This document shows positions 52,171 to 61,812 of a stretch of 64,000 nucleotides of DNA, piece by piece. Source of the stretch: Nothopassalora personata (Eukaryota > Ascomycota > Dothideomycetes > Mycosphaerellales > Mycosphaerellaceae); the NCBI GenBank assembly GCA_033816765.1, contig CM066289.1:2170001-2234000 (forward strand). The letters run 5' to 3'. The notes beneath the pieces are model-generated. The model was not told the origin of the DNA and made no database searches. It saw only the letters and a program-made list of their open reading frames with translations. The stretch's first letter is position 1. Every line of letters starts with the position of its first letter. A program made the translations under genes and the position numbers.

Positions 52171-52866
52171 TAGAAGCCTTGGCGCAATCTGTTGCGACTT
52201 TGATGATGTAATAGCTGCGTAGCCCTCTGGGTTCTAGAAAGCTCTATGATAGACCAACCAACCAACCAACCATATCGGTTTATGAGCGCAAGGAAACATT
52301 GGGAGTTTACTGCACATTCTGTGTGCGTCGTCGAAGTCGACCTCGGCCCCGAACCATGCGTTTGCTTTGCTGCACATATATTTTCCGTGTGGAGAGATCA
52401 TGGTGGCATCGATGGAATAGCCGCAGCAACGAATGAGCGTGGTCGTGGCGCGGGAGCTTGTGTGTGGGCTGCCGCTGCGACGCTGCGTGCTGTACAAGCG
52501 TACGACCGGCGCACTTGCTCGGCTCGTTTCAGATCCAGCAGGCAGCTATATCGATGGCCGTCAGGACATGTACAGTGTTAGTCTCAGGCGTTAGCGTCAC
52601 TGCAGAAACAAACGGGGTGGTGTGAAGATATAAGCATGGTTGATAGGATGAATTTCAATTTTTTCTTTCGGTGTCAGGTTCGACGTCTGTAGGTATAAAG
52701 GGCTACCGTGATGCAAGATACTCCGTCTTGCAGCCTCCAACCTCTACGTCCAAGAAAAGGAGGATGCTCCATCAGCTCTCAACACGCACACTGCTCACCA
52801 TCCGCTCAGGACTCAACGATAGACCGTCGATATATGTCAGTCAGGAAAGGTAGGCAATCAGCGAGA
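52171..52866. other. Intergenic region next to the transposon cluster
   Basis: This is unique sequence with normal composition. A short ACCA tandem repeat lies at 52253-52271. The two open frames (plus 52246-52581, minus 52234-52497) show no recognisable features. The part nearest 52866 should hold the 3' UTR of the 14-3-3 gene. I see no gene here. Confidence 0.5.
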
Positions 52867-53831
52867 CTACTGGGCTGGCTTGGCCTCCTCGCCTGCAGGT
52901 GCATCGGAGGTGTCCTTGGACTCGGCCTCGCCGGCGGCAGGTGCGTCACCAGATGGCTCGGCCTCGGAGGAAGTCCAGAGAGTCAAGTTGTCACGGAGAA
53001 GCTGCATGATGAGGGTGGAGTCCTTGTAGCTCTCCTCCGACAGCGTGTCGAGCTCTGCAAATGCGTAAGTACAAGTATGCTCAAAGGGGTTATTGTTCCG
53101 TGACATACCAGCGATAGCCTCATCGAACGAAGTCTTGGCCATCTGGCAAGCCTTGTCTGGGCTGTTGAGGATCTCGTAGTAGAACACGGAGAAGTTCAAG
53201 GCGAGACCGAGACGGATTGGGTGTGTTGGTGCGAGGTCGGTGCTGGCGACCTCGGTTGCAGCCTTGTACGCCTCGAGGGACTTGTCGGCAGAGGTCTTGC
53301 GCTTGTCACCCAGGGCAAACTCGGCCAGGTAGCGGTGGTAGTCACCCTTCCTGTGACGCAATCCCGATTAGCACAATGGCACCGGGTATCAGAGCACGTC
53401 TTGACTCACATCTTGTGATAGAAGACCTTCGACTCGCCACTCTGAGCCGATGGAATCAAGTGCTTGTCCAAAACCTCAAGGATGTCCTCACAGATCTTCG
53501 CGAGCTCGGCCTCGATCTTTTGGCGGTACTCCTTGATGAGAGTCACCTGCTGCTCGTTGCCCTTGCTCTCCTCCTTCTGCTCGATGGAGGTGACGATGCG
53601 CCAGGAGGCACGACGGGCACCGATGACGTTCTTGTAGGCGACGGAAAGAAGATTTCGCTCCTCCACGGACAGCTCCTGGTCGGCAGAGGCAACGGCCTTC
53701 ATGTTCTCGACCATTTCTGCAGGGCGGTCAGCACGGGTTTGCGAGGCATTGGAAGAGGTGTCAGACTTACCCTCATAGCGCTCGGCCTGCTCCGCGAGCT
53801 TCGCGAGGTAGACAGAGTCTTCGTAGCCCAT
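52867..53831 (-). CDS. 14-3-3 protein
   Basis: This phosphoserine/phosphothreonine-binding adaptor acts as a dimer on kinases, phosphatases and transcription factors, mainly in the cytosol. Four exons (53831-53771, 53716-53410, 53350-53109, 53054-52867) join to 265 codons. The three introns of 54, 59 and 54 bp have GT-AG ends and restore [25 protein letters not shown] and [14 protein letters not shown]. Family signatures [13 protein letters not shown] and the [18 protein letters not shown] block are intact. The C-terminal tail is acidic, Ala/Pro-rich and variable, as usual. I chose the second ATG ([11 protein letters not shown]) because family members begin there; an in-frame ATG at 53867 would add 12 residues. 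It is orthologous to yeast BMH1/BMH2-type proteins. Confidence 0.95.
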
Positions 53832-55151
53832 CTTTGCGTGTGGTTTGGTGTGTTTCTGAGGCGACATGGTCAGTGTTTGTCAGGTGGTCAGGTACCCGAG
53901 GCGCTCAAATGAATGAGAAAATTGCCGAGGAAAAGAGTCGCGCAAGGAGATGTGTTCAAGTCGAGCTGTGAGTGTTTGTAGGAGGTGATTATTGGGCAAT
54001 GTGTGTTTGTCTGGGCATCAATGGTGCAGCTGTCGCGAACAATTGTTCATCCTCAACAGGAGCGCTCGGCATGCTCTTGCTGCCCTTGACCGCTACAGCA
54101 GGACTCCAATGCCTCGCGCCTGCTTCATCGGCATCTTTCGCGTGAAATGGCAGGCGCGACTCGCGTTGTGTGGCAAGTACCTATCGTAGGCATGGTTTCG
54201 GGGTCGTCCCGTAGGTAGATACTATGATGCTGGGTGGATGTACACGCTGAGGCATGCTCTTGGCGCAGCGTGTTCGGCGCGAGTGAGGAAACCACGTACC
54301 TGAGTGTTTGCGTTTGTTTATCGGTGGAGGCGACGGCCGGCGATGACAGGGACGGAAGGCGGTATCGACGGTAGATGCAGTGATGTTGGGATTGAGACGT
54401 TGAATGGTGGTGTTGCTATGAAGGCAGAACGAGGCACGTGCGAGGGTCAGAGGAACGGCGGGCGTCATAAGGGCCGTCCGTGCGCTTCAATTTCCTTCCT
54501 ATCGATCCCGTCTGTTGTTTTCATGAACATGTGTCTATTTACAGCTCTGCTTTCGTCTCTTCATGAGCTCTTTCCTGGCTATCCATTCTTTGCATCTCAT
54601 CTGCTGTCTACCCTGGCATCCGGTCAATATGGTCTAAGTTCTAGGCTCCCGTCGCTTCACCGGATGTGTCAATCTCCTCACTAACCAATCAGATGATCGG
54701 AGGGCATCAGCTTCACGGCATAGCACGATTCGTGGTCTCGCACCAATGCATGCAGCACGTGATACAGTACGCTGACTGCAGGAGAAGACGTGTGCTTCAT
54801 CTTGCTTGACTGCAGCGGCCATGGTTGACAGGTAGATCATGAGAATAAATGTCGAGTGCACAGCCACCTTGGTATGATCCTGCTCGACGTCATGTTTACG
54901 CTTGTCAGTATGGCCGCCGTACATCTCACCTTTCTTCCACTCATTCACGAGGCAGAAGAAGATCATATGTCGGAGTTGTTTGAAGACTCCGTTGACAGGC
55001 CAGGACTCACCATTCCAGCCGTTGCAGGAGGAGTGGAATGCACGACTTGGTACGCCGGCACATATCTTTGGTCCCTCCAGAGCCCTTAGGGCGTTCAGGG
55101 AATGGCGAGGTGTGGACCTAGAGCTCCCAGATGAAGCTGAATCGGGTCTTG
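53832..55151. other. Intergenic region upstream of the 14-3-3 gene
   Basis: This should contain the promoter and 5' UTR of the 14-3-3 gene. Open frames on both strands (for example 54304-54684 plus and 54634-54966 minus) have no recognisable domain and look like shadows. No RNA gene or repeat is seen. Confidence 0.4.
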
Positions 55152-56663
55152 CTAATGGAGCCTTAGTTGCGTCGTTTCGAGCGTGTCCGCTATCGAGATC
55201 AGCGACTCCACCCTCGAAATTCTCGTACTCGGTGAAGCGCGGGACGATCTCGAAGGGTGCAGAGAGATTTGGTACTCGTCCATGCCACTGCCACGAAAGT
55301 TGTCTCGCAGAGCCGTTAAGACGACCTCGGGCGTTTGGCTGTAGGCTTGCCGAACCGCTACGGTCTTGCCATGATTGTCGTCGCAGAACTGGACAAAAGC
55401 TTTATTGACATCCGCATACTCCCGTGCGGTCGAGGGGCCTCGCCGGTACCAGGTGTGTGGGTCGGATACGGGTTGGTGGTGCACGATCTTGTCCCAAGCC
55501 ATCATGAGGCGATTGTTGTTGATCCTGATGGTTGTTGCGTTACATCGGGCGTGATCCTGATGGACCTGATCGAGGTCAGAGTTTCGTCGCTCGTGGTTCT
55601 CAAAAGCAGTGTATCGTTCGTCATCCTGGCAGGTTGCCTTCATGTCCAGGCAATCAGGCTGCAGTCAGTCGCTGACCCCGGGTGGAGCGAGCCTGATAGC
55701 ACATCATGGCCATTTTCTGTGGATGATACTATTCACCTTTCACCACTCTCGCAAGCAGGACCTGCAAGCAACATGCTTCTTGGCGAACGGCAATTTGACA
55801 GGCGACTTGATGCGCGGATCGAAGAAGTCATCTAAGCATACAGGACACTGATGATGTGCTCATCATCCGACAAAGCGCTGTTGAGATGATGGAGTTCAGC
55901 CTTACTCATGACTGAAGCGACCTCCGGTACGGCAGCGCCAATCTCGATACCTCGAGGAGCCCCCCATTCCCTTTGCACATCAGTAATGCCAAATATGGCC
56001 AGGCGGAGATTCATCTGTCTTACCGCACGTTCTGTGATTCGATCGATCAGTTCGACTGCATCAATTCTCCAGTAGTGCCCTTCACGAGGCGATTTTGGAT
56101 GCGCGACGAATTGTTTGTACGGGATGTCGTATTGATTACTGGAGAATTGGACTCGACCATCTTTGGCCATAACCTGGGCAAAGCGACTTGCCCGTACTAC
56201 GATAGTGGCCTGATCATTACCATTATGATGCTCTGGTAGAACGTTCACGATCAGCAACACTCTTATTTTTGCGCGGCCAACGTGGGCTAGTATTCGCTTC
56301 ATGTCGGCGCTGAAGTCGCCTGTAGCTCCGAAGATCATCGCTGTGATGTGTGACGGGCGTGACCTTAGGAAAGACAGTGAATCCCGTGCCTGTGGCTTCT
56401 TTCCCGCCGGTTTTGTTGGCAATGACTGATGGGCATAGAACGACGGGAAGCGGTTCATATCGCTCGCGAGAATCGGCAGGCAACAGGATGGTAGGCTCCT
56501 CACCTGGGCTCAGGAGCCGCAAACTTGGGTAGAGCACTGTGGTAGAGTGATGGAGCTCGAAGATGTTGACTGATGGAAGAGGTCGCAGTATGCCGCGTTT
56601 ACTCGCGATGGCAGGCTCTATGTCAGGTGAAGAATGCTCTCTGGAGATAGCTGGGCAGTCCAC
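55152..56663 (-). CDS. Uncharacterised multi-exon locus with a RING-like motif (model uncertain)
   Basis: Three minus-strand frames look coding by codon choice: 56663 to about 56350 (start MDCPAISREH), 56500 to 55835 (GATGDFSADMKRIL ... ELHHLN), and 55643-55152 (LMMAWDKIVHHQP ... RGSGMDEYQISLH). Between the last two, another frame at about 55853-55760 reads CPVCLDDFF, then KKHVACRSCLREW, a RING-finger signature whose third Cys is replaced by Phe (LPF). A GTAAGG donor near 55911 with an AG near 55865 would join the second frame to the RING frame, but the stop after LREW needs a further intron that I cannot place. It may be one hypothetical gene or a decaying one. No family is recognised. Confidence 0.35.
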
Positions 56664-57826
56664 TTAGCAGTTAGGGGCGTGCGACTAGTCAATTCTCAGC
56701 GATGGGGAAAGTGGAAAGAGTGAAAAGCAGTTGATCGCTGCAGATTGACATGAATACGCGGATCAATAATGCGCTGTGAGTGTTTCACGACACCTTCATG
56801 ATGGGCGTGCGGCTACACGCTGGCTCGCGCCTTTTACGATGAGGTTTCGTGTAGCATACCAAGCTGCTTTCAGGGTCCATGGCATTGTCGATAGATTCAG
56901 GCCAGCAATGTGATCACTGGCAGGACATTTGATTAAGTAGGAGTTCGCAGGGTAACGGTTTGCTCAGGTGCAAAGCAGCAATTCACCAGAAGTAGTGAAG
57001 AGGCTACAGTCTTTCCACGTCTTATCCCCCGTTTGTGGCCGTGGTGCTCGCATGTTCGTCAAATGAAGGGACGGAGACAGAATTTTCACAGACCTCGAGT
57101 ATACTCCTTGACCGCACGATGTGGTCCAAGCCAAAAGTAAACGGTGCCGCAGAGATGTGTTTGATGCTTGAGATACTCTCATGAATGCGGGTAGCTTCCA
57201 AATCCACCATGAGCCATGCGGTCGGGGTCCACTTCCGATGTTCATGTCCGTGTCTTCAGCAAGGTGCGCTTCGACAGCATGCAGTGGAGTACGAGCTCGA
57301 TCTCATGATAGAGCAAGCATATCCTCGAGGTTGTTGCTCGGATGTTTCCACGTCAAGTCCCCATGGTCGCGGAAACTACTGGTGCCGCTCTCCTTGGATG
57401 CGACCAGCCCACGGTCCCAACGACATAACGTAGAAATTCTGAGTCGAGCTATGTCGATGACCATCCGGAACTGTCGTTGACATGATGCTCCTCACGATGG
57501 GTCAGGAGTTGATAGGATTCCGGAGGGAATCAACAAAGGACTAAGCACGCCACGCTTAGTAATGATTGATGACGGCCGTCAGGTCCGACCCCATGTCGCT
57601 GTCCGCGCGGGATCCTTGTTACATGTCGTCGTCCTTGTCGGCATCATAACTGCCTTAACGCATCGTGTATGCATGTATCTTAGGCGGATTCAGCAGTCAC
57701 GAGGCAAGGAGATCGAGCTGGATTCGGCGCAAAGTCTCACAATATCCTGCCCTACGAGCGCATCGATATAACGAATAGCATCACTCATCGGAATACCTAC
57801 TATCGGGCGGGACTAGGTCCTTACCC
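56664..57826. other. Region between the RING-like locus and the transcription factor
   Basis: The minus-strand frame at 57025-57210 (MVDLEATRIHESISS) has coding-like codon choice and extends a little upstream, but no start, domain or splice partner is clear. It could be an exon remnant. The part nearest 57826 should hold the promoter of the Zn2Cys6 gene. Nothing else is recognised. Confidence 0.3.
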
Positions 57827-60703
57827 ATGGCTGAAGACACCCCAGCCTCAGTAACGTCTCCTAGCAGCAATGCAGTCAACGAGAACCCCTCGTCGAACCC
57901 ATCCGCCTTCTTAGCGCCGTCAGACTTCCTGCCGGGACTGCCTCCTTCAACGGAAACACCCTCCACTGCGCTGGGACCCGAGCAAGAGACGTCGCCAGCG
58001 GAGGAAGGCACGACCAAAGATGCAGCGCAGGGTGCGGCTACGTCGAAGGCGACAGTCGATGCGCAAGGGAGGACGCTCAACCCGAGGTCGTGCGTGACAT
58101 GTCGCAAGAGGAAGGTCAAATGCGACAAGCTGCATCCATGCAGTAACTGCAATCGAGCGCATATCGAATGTGTCTTCCCGGCACCGGGTCGAGCGCCGAG
58201 GAAGGTGCGCAAGGTCGGCGAAGGCAAGGACAAGGAGCTGTTAGAGAGGCTGCGGAGACTGGAAGGTGTTGTCAAGGGCATGGGCGTGGATGCGCCCGGC
58301 GCCCGGACTCCAGGCGCCAAGGACGAAGATGGCATTGAACAGTGGCAACATTCGGGCAGTATGGACCTCGCGGATGGCAATGGCAATGGCAGCAACCCGA
58401 CATCACCGCGAGACCCCGACCAAGAGTTCCAGAAGAAGTCAAGATGGGTGGAGCAGCAGCAGAACGGCCGTTTCGAGAACAGGTTTGGCCGACTGGTAGT
58501 CAACGAGGGCAAGTCACGGTATATCAACAACTCTTTCTGGGCGAACCTGAGCAACGAAGTGGAAGATCTGAAAGGCATCCTCAATCAGTCTAGTGACGAG
58601 GAAGATACCTTGGACTCGGGCTCCCCAACCTCTCAGACAAACGTTCCGAGCAACCATCATGGCTTCATATTTGGTTACAGCTCGCAGAATGTCGAGCTGC
58701 TCAACCTACACCCGCTTCCGGGTCAGATTAGCGAATACTGGGATATCTACAAAGATCGCGTGGATCCTTTGTGCAAGGTGCTTCATATCCCGACCACGGA
58801 GGCGACCGTGCTCAGTGCCGCGTCACATCTATCCAATTTGTCAAGAGGCTTCGAGTGTCTGCTCTTCGCCATCTACTATGGCGCTACCACCAGTCTCTCG
58901 GCTCAAGACTGTCTACTCAAGCTTGGCGAGGAGAAGTCGATCCTTCTAGCAAGATACCGCTTTGCGATCGAGCAAGCGTTAGCCAGAGCCAACTTTCTCA
59001 CTACCGAAGAGATTGTTGTTCTACAAGCTTTTGTTGTCTTTCTCATGTGCCTGAGACGTAACAATGACGCTCGTGTGATCTGGACGTTGACTGGCCTCGT
59101 CGTTCGCATAGCGCAGACTATCGGCGTTCATCGCGACAGTTCGCATTTTGGTCTCGCGCCATTCGAAGTCGAGATGCGACGCCGACTTTGGTGGCAAGTG
59201 TGCATACTTGACACGCGAGCCAGTGAGGACCATGGCTGTGACCCTACAATTGTCGAGCAATCTTTCGACACCAAGATGCCGTTAAACGTCAACGATGTGG
59301 ACATTACACCAGAGATGAAAGAGTTCCCACTAGAGCGACATGGCTGCACAGACATGTCCTTCTGCTTGTTACGATTTGAGGTTGCGAACACTTTCCGGAG
59401 AATCAACTATATTCCGCCCGGTTCACCCAAGGCATGCAGCGAGTTTTACCAGTCCGTGACCTTGGAAGACAAGGAGCGGTGGATTACAGAATGTCATCGA
59501 CGACTGGAAGAACGATACCTCAAGCATTGCGATATGAGTGTTCCTCTGTTCTGGGTGACGGCAACGGTAGCACGTCTGATGATGAGCAAGATGTGGCTCA
59601 TGGTATACCATCCTTTCCAAAGACAGGACGGCGGCGCGACACTGTCTGGGGACGTGAAGGATAAACTTTTCATTACAAGCTTGGAGAATATGGAGTACAG
59701 CATTCTGCTCGAAACAGAAGTCAGAACCATGAAGTGGGGCTGGCTTTTCAAGACGTATGTGCAGTGGCATGCGCTGGCATTCTTACTGTCTGAGCTATGT
59801 CATCGTACTACCGGAGATATTGTCGAGCGCGCATGGGTCGCAGTTGAGAAGACCCGCGACGGCCGCTGGGGTGGCCAGATCCAGGAAGAGACGAATACAG
59901 GCCATCTGTGGCGACCGCTCAAGAAGCTGTACCGCAAAGCCAAGGACGCTCGTGAAGGTGGTCTTCAAGAAGAGCAAAGACTGACGAAGCCACCGACAAG
60001 GACGTACAGTCCGAACGAGAATCCCATGTTCGGACACCCACAGAAACCACGGATGACCAGAGCTCCTTTGAGCTCGGCGCAATTGCAGCGCTTCACAGAA
60101 GGTCCGACTTTCGGACAAGCGCCACTGGACAAACACGAACTCCTTCGATCGCCAAAGCTGAGCGTGGCGAAGGTGGATGATCCGATGGACACAGCCGGTC
60201 TCACAACGGACGTTCTCCAGCAACCACTGTTACAAGACCTCGATCGAAACCTGGTGGGAGGACAAGTTCAAAGCATAATCGGCATGCAATTCCCCATGCC
60301 GGCCAACAATCAGCCTATAGCAGCACCACGAGCGCAATTGCGACAGAATGCGCCGCACTTTGGGAACAATTTTCTCGGTGGTACCGGCAGCATTGACTTC
60401 AACAACTTCCCTGGCAGTGAGAACAACCCCGCCTTCACGAACAATGCACCGGATCCGAATCAGAGCCACATGCGTGTGCACTCGCTGGACTCGCTCGAGG
60501 ACGACCTCAACGTCATGGACACATCAGGCGACCTGAACTGGGAGAATTGGGATCAGCTTGTTCGACAGTTCGGTATGGACATTGAGTCAAATCCAGCACC
60601 GGTTGGAAATGCTATGAATTGGAATGCGCCCAACTTTGAGATGGGTACAAACGGGCAAAATCTACGAATGGGCATGGGAATGGGTGGCGGCGACTGGTTT
60701 TAG
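57827..60703 (+). CDS. Zn2Cys6 fungal transcription factor
   Basis: This 958-residue nuclear regulator lies in one uninterrupted frame from ATG 57827. After a Ser/Pro/Thr-rich start comes a Zn2Cys6 binuclear cluster with Cys 89, 92, 99, 105, 108 and 115 (C-x2-C-x6-C-x5-C-x2-C-x6-C), a basic linker and a short leucine-rich coiled coil at about 134-152 for dimerisation. The fungal-specific middle homology domain spans about 300-620, with the typical EVEMRRRLWWQ and ILDTRASEDHG blocks. The C-terminal third is low-complexity (Asn, Gln, Pro, Gly, Met) and may activate transcription. Proteins of this type bind CGG-containing sites. I cannot name its pathway; no biosynthetic cluster is visible. Confidence 0.93.
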   Translation: MAEDTPASVTSPSSNAVNENPSSNPSAFLAPSDFLPGLPPSTETPSTALGPEQETSPAEEGTTKDAAQGAATSKATVDAQGRTLNPRSCVTCRKRKVKCDKLHPCSNCNRAHIECVFPAPGRAPRKVRKVGEGKDKELLERLRRLEGVVKGMGVDAPGARTPGAKDEDGIEQWQHSGSMDLADGNGNGSNPTSPRDPDQEFQKKSRWVEQQQNGRFENRFGRLVVNEGKSRYINNSFWANLSNEVEDLKGILNQSSDEEDTLDSGSPTSQTNVPSNHHGFIFGYSSQNVELLNLHPLPGQISEYWDIYKDRVDPLCKVLHIPTTEATVLSAASHLSNLSRGFECLLFAIYYGATTSLSAQDCLLKLGEEKSILLARYRFAIEQALARANFLTTEEIVVLQAFVVFLMCLRRNNDARVIWTLTGLVVRIAQTIGVHRDSSHFGLAPFEVEMRRRLWWQVCILDTRASEDHGCDPTIVEQSFDTKMPLNVNDVDITPEMKEFPLERHGCTDMSFCLLRFEVANTFRRINYIPPGSPKACSEFYQSVTLEDKERWITECHRRLEERYLKHCDMSVPLFWVTATVARLMMSKMWLMVYHPFQRQDGGATLSGDVKDKLFITSLENMEYSILLETEVRTMKWGWLFKTYVQWHALAFLLSELCHRTTGDIVERAWVAVEKTRDGRWGGQIQEETNTGHLWRPLKKLYRKAKDAREGGLQEEQRLTKPPTRTYSPNENPMFGHPQKPRMTRAPLSSAQLQRFTEGPTFGQAPLDKHELLRSPKLSVAKVDDPMDTAGLTTDVLQQPLLQDLDRNLVGGQVQSIIGMQFPMPANNQPIAAPRAQLRQNAPHFGNNFLGGTGSIDFNNFPGSENNPAFTNNAPDPNQSHMRVHSLDSLEDDLNVMDTSGDLNWENWDQLVRQFGMDIESNPAPVGNAMNWNAPNFEMGTNGQNLRMGMGMGGGDWF

Positions 60704-61385
60704 ACGCATCTCGACAGGTTACAATGTTGATGATGGTATGCACAGTGCAATTAGCGATGTAGCGACATTGCAATGATGTTATGACCGGGATGGGCACTGT
60801 TTGTGCTTGCTTGACCCTCTGCGTCCAGACCGAATGCTGGAATCTTCTCGGTAATGATATAGCTTGCTGATCAAGACATGGGACAGCAACCCAGCCCAGG
60901 GCGGCACGACCTCATGCTATGAACATCGTGCTCCCTGCACAGCAGACTGCATGTCTTCACCACTCCCTAACGCCTGAAGATGGCCTTTCGCGCCTTGTCA
61001 TTTCTCCTTCGCATTCCCCTCGCATCTGTCCTGTTCCTGATCGATTGCTGCGAAGACTTGGTCACACGGTGGCACCGCACGCAATTACCGCTCTAGGTGA
61101 CCTGAGTCGACCACCAGTGAAGGAAATGCCCTGGGGTCGAAAGCCTCAGATGCGGTAGATATTGTTATCGTTTACCCCAGTGACCCATAGCATGATGTAC
61201 CTCACGCACGAGTGGGTTTGCGTCATGTGCTCGAGATCTCGGTCGTTCAATTTCATGGCTTTGATCGAATGGCGCCACAGTCGGCGTTCCTTGTATATCA
61301 CGCTTGGTGTATTGGCCAGGTGAGGGTTCAGTGTTCAGTATGCCATCGTCGAGTGTCTGTCTTTTAGGAACCACCACGTACGTAA
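60704..61385. other. Intergenic region downstream of the transcription factor
   Basis: This should hold the 3' UTR of the Zn2Cys6 gene. Small open frames (60919-61158 plus, 61165-61389 minus) have no recognisable features. Confidence 0.4.
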
Positions 61386-61619
61386 TCATAGGTTACGGGC
61401 CTCGACATCTCTCGCACTGTCAGTCACCTCTTCGTCTGTGTAGAGTCCCTCCAGCGAGGAGATTCTGAATGGTGTCGTGATCCAGTATCTGCGATATGCG
61501 TAGTTGGGAATCTGTCGAGCCTCACCATAGATCTGCGAGCAGGTGGTCAAGAGCGCATTCGACGGCGGAGATAGGAAACAAGGATCTCGGCTTGACCCAC
61601 AGCACACTTGCGAGTTCAT
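61386..61619 (-). CDS. Small hypothetical ORF (weak resemblance to 2EXR-type proteins)
   Basis: This 77-codon frame contains ALLTTCSQIYGEAR, which resembles the LLxTCxQIxxEA motif of the 2EXR-type proteins that are common in fungi. The usual upstream LPxELRxxIY motif is missing, so it is either a fragment of a decayed gene or a chance likeness. No intron was resolved. Confidence 0.25.
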   Translation of the reverse strand: MNSQVCCGSSRDPCFLSPPSNALLTTCSQIYGEARQIPNYAYRRYWITTPFRISSLEGLYTDEEVTDSARDVEARNL

Positions 61620-61812
61620 CTACCAAAGAAATGCGACAATCAAATGCTATCATCTCAATCTCAGACCCCAGTGTTTAGTTCATTCACTTGGTTGCCGCCA
61701 TAACTCAACACGAACGCCTGTACACCATGAAAGCACCTGAACACCCCAACACCACGCTCCATCCCGCAATTGTAACACACTTCAGACCTGAACCCGACTT
61801 TCGCCAATATCA

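Noticed and set aside
53832..53867. Upstream ATG of the 14-3-3 gene as the main start
   Set aside because: It adds [12 protein letters not shown], which 14-3-3 proteins do not usually have. It is kept only as an alternative.
55335..55835. Plus-strand ORF of 166 codons
   Set aside because: It overlaps minus-strand frames with better codon choice and shows no domain.
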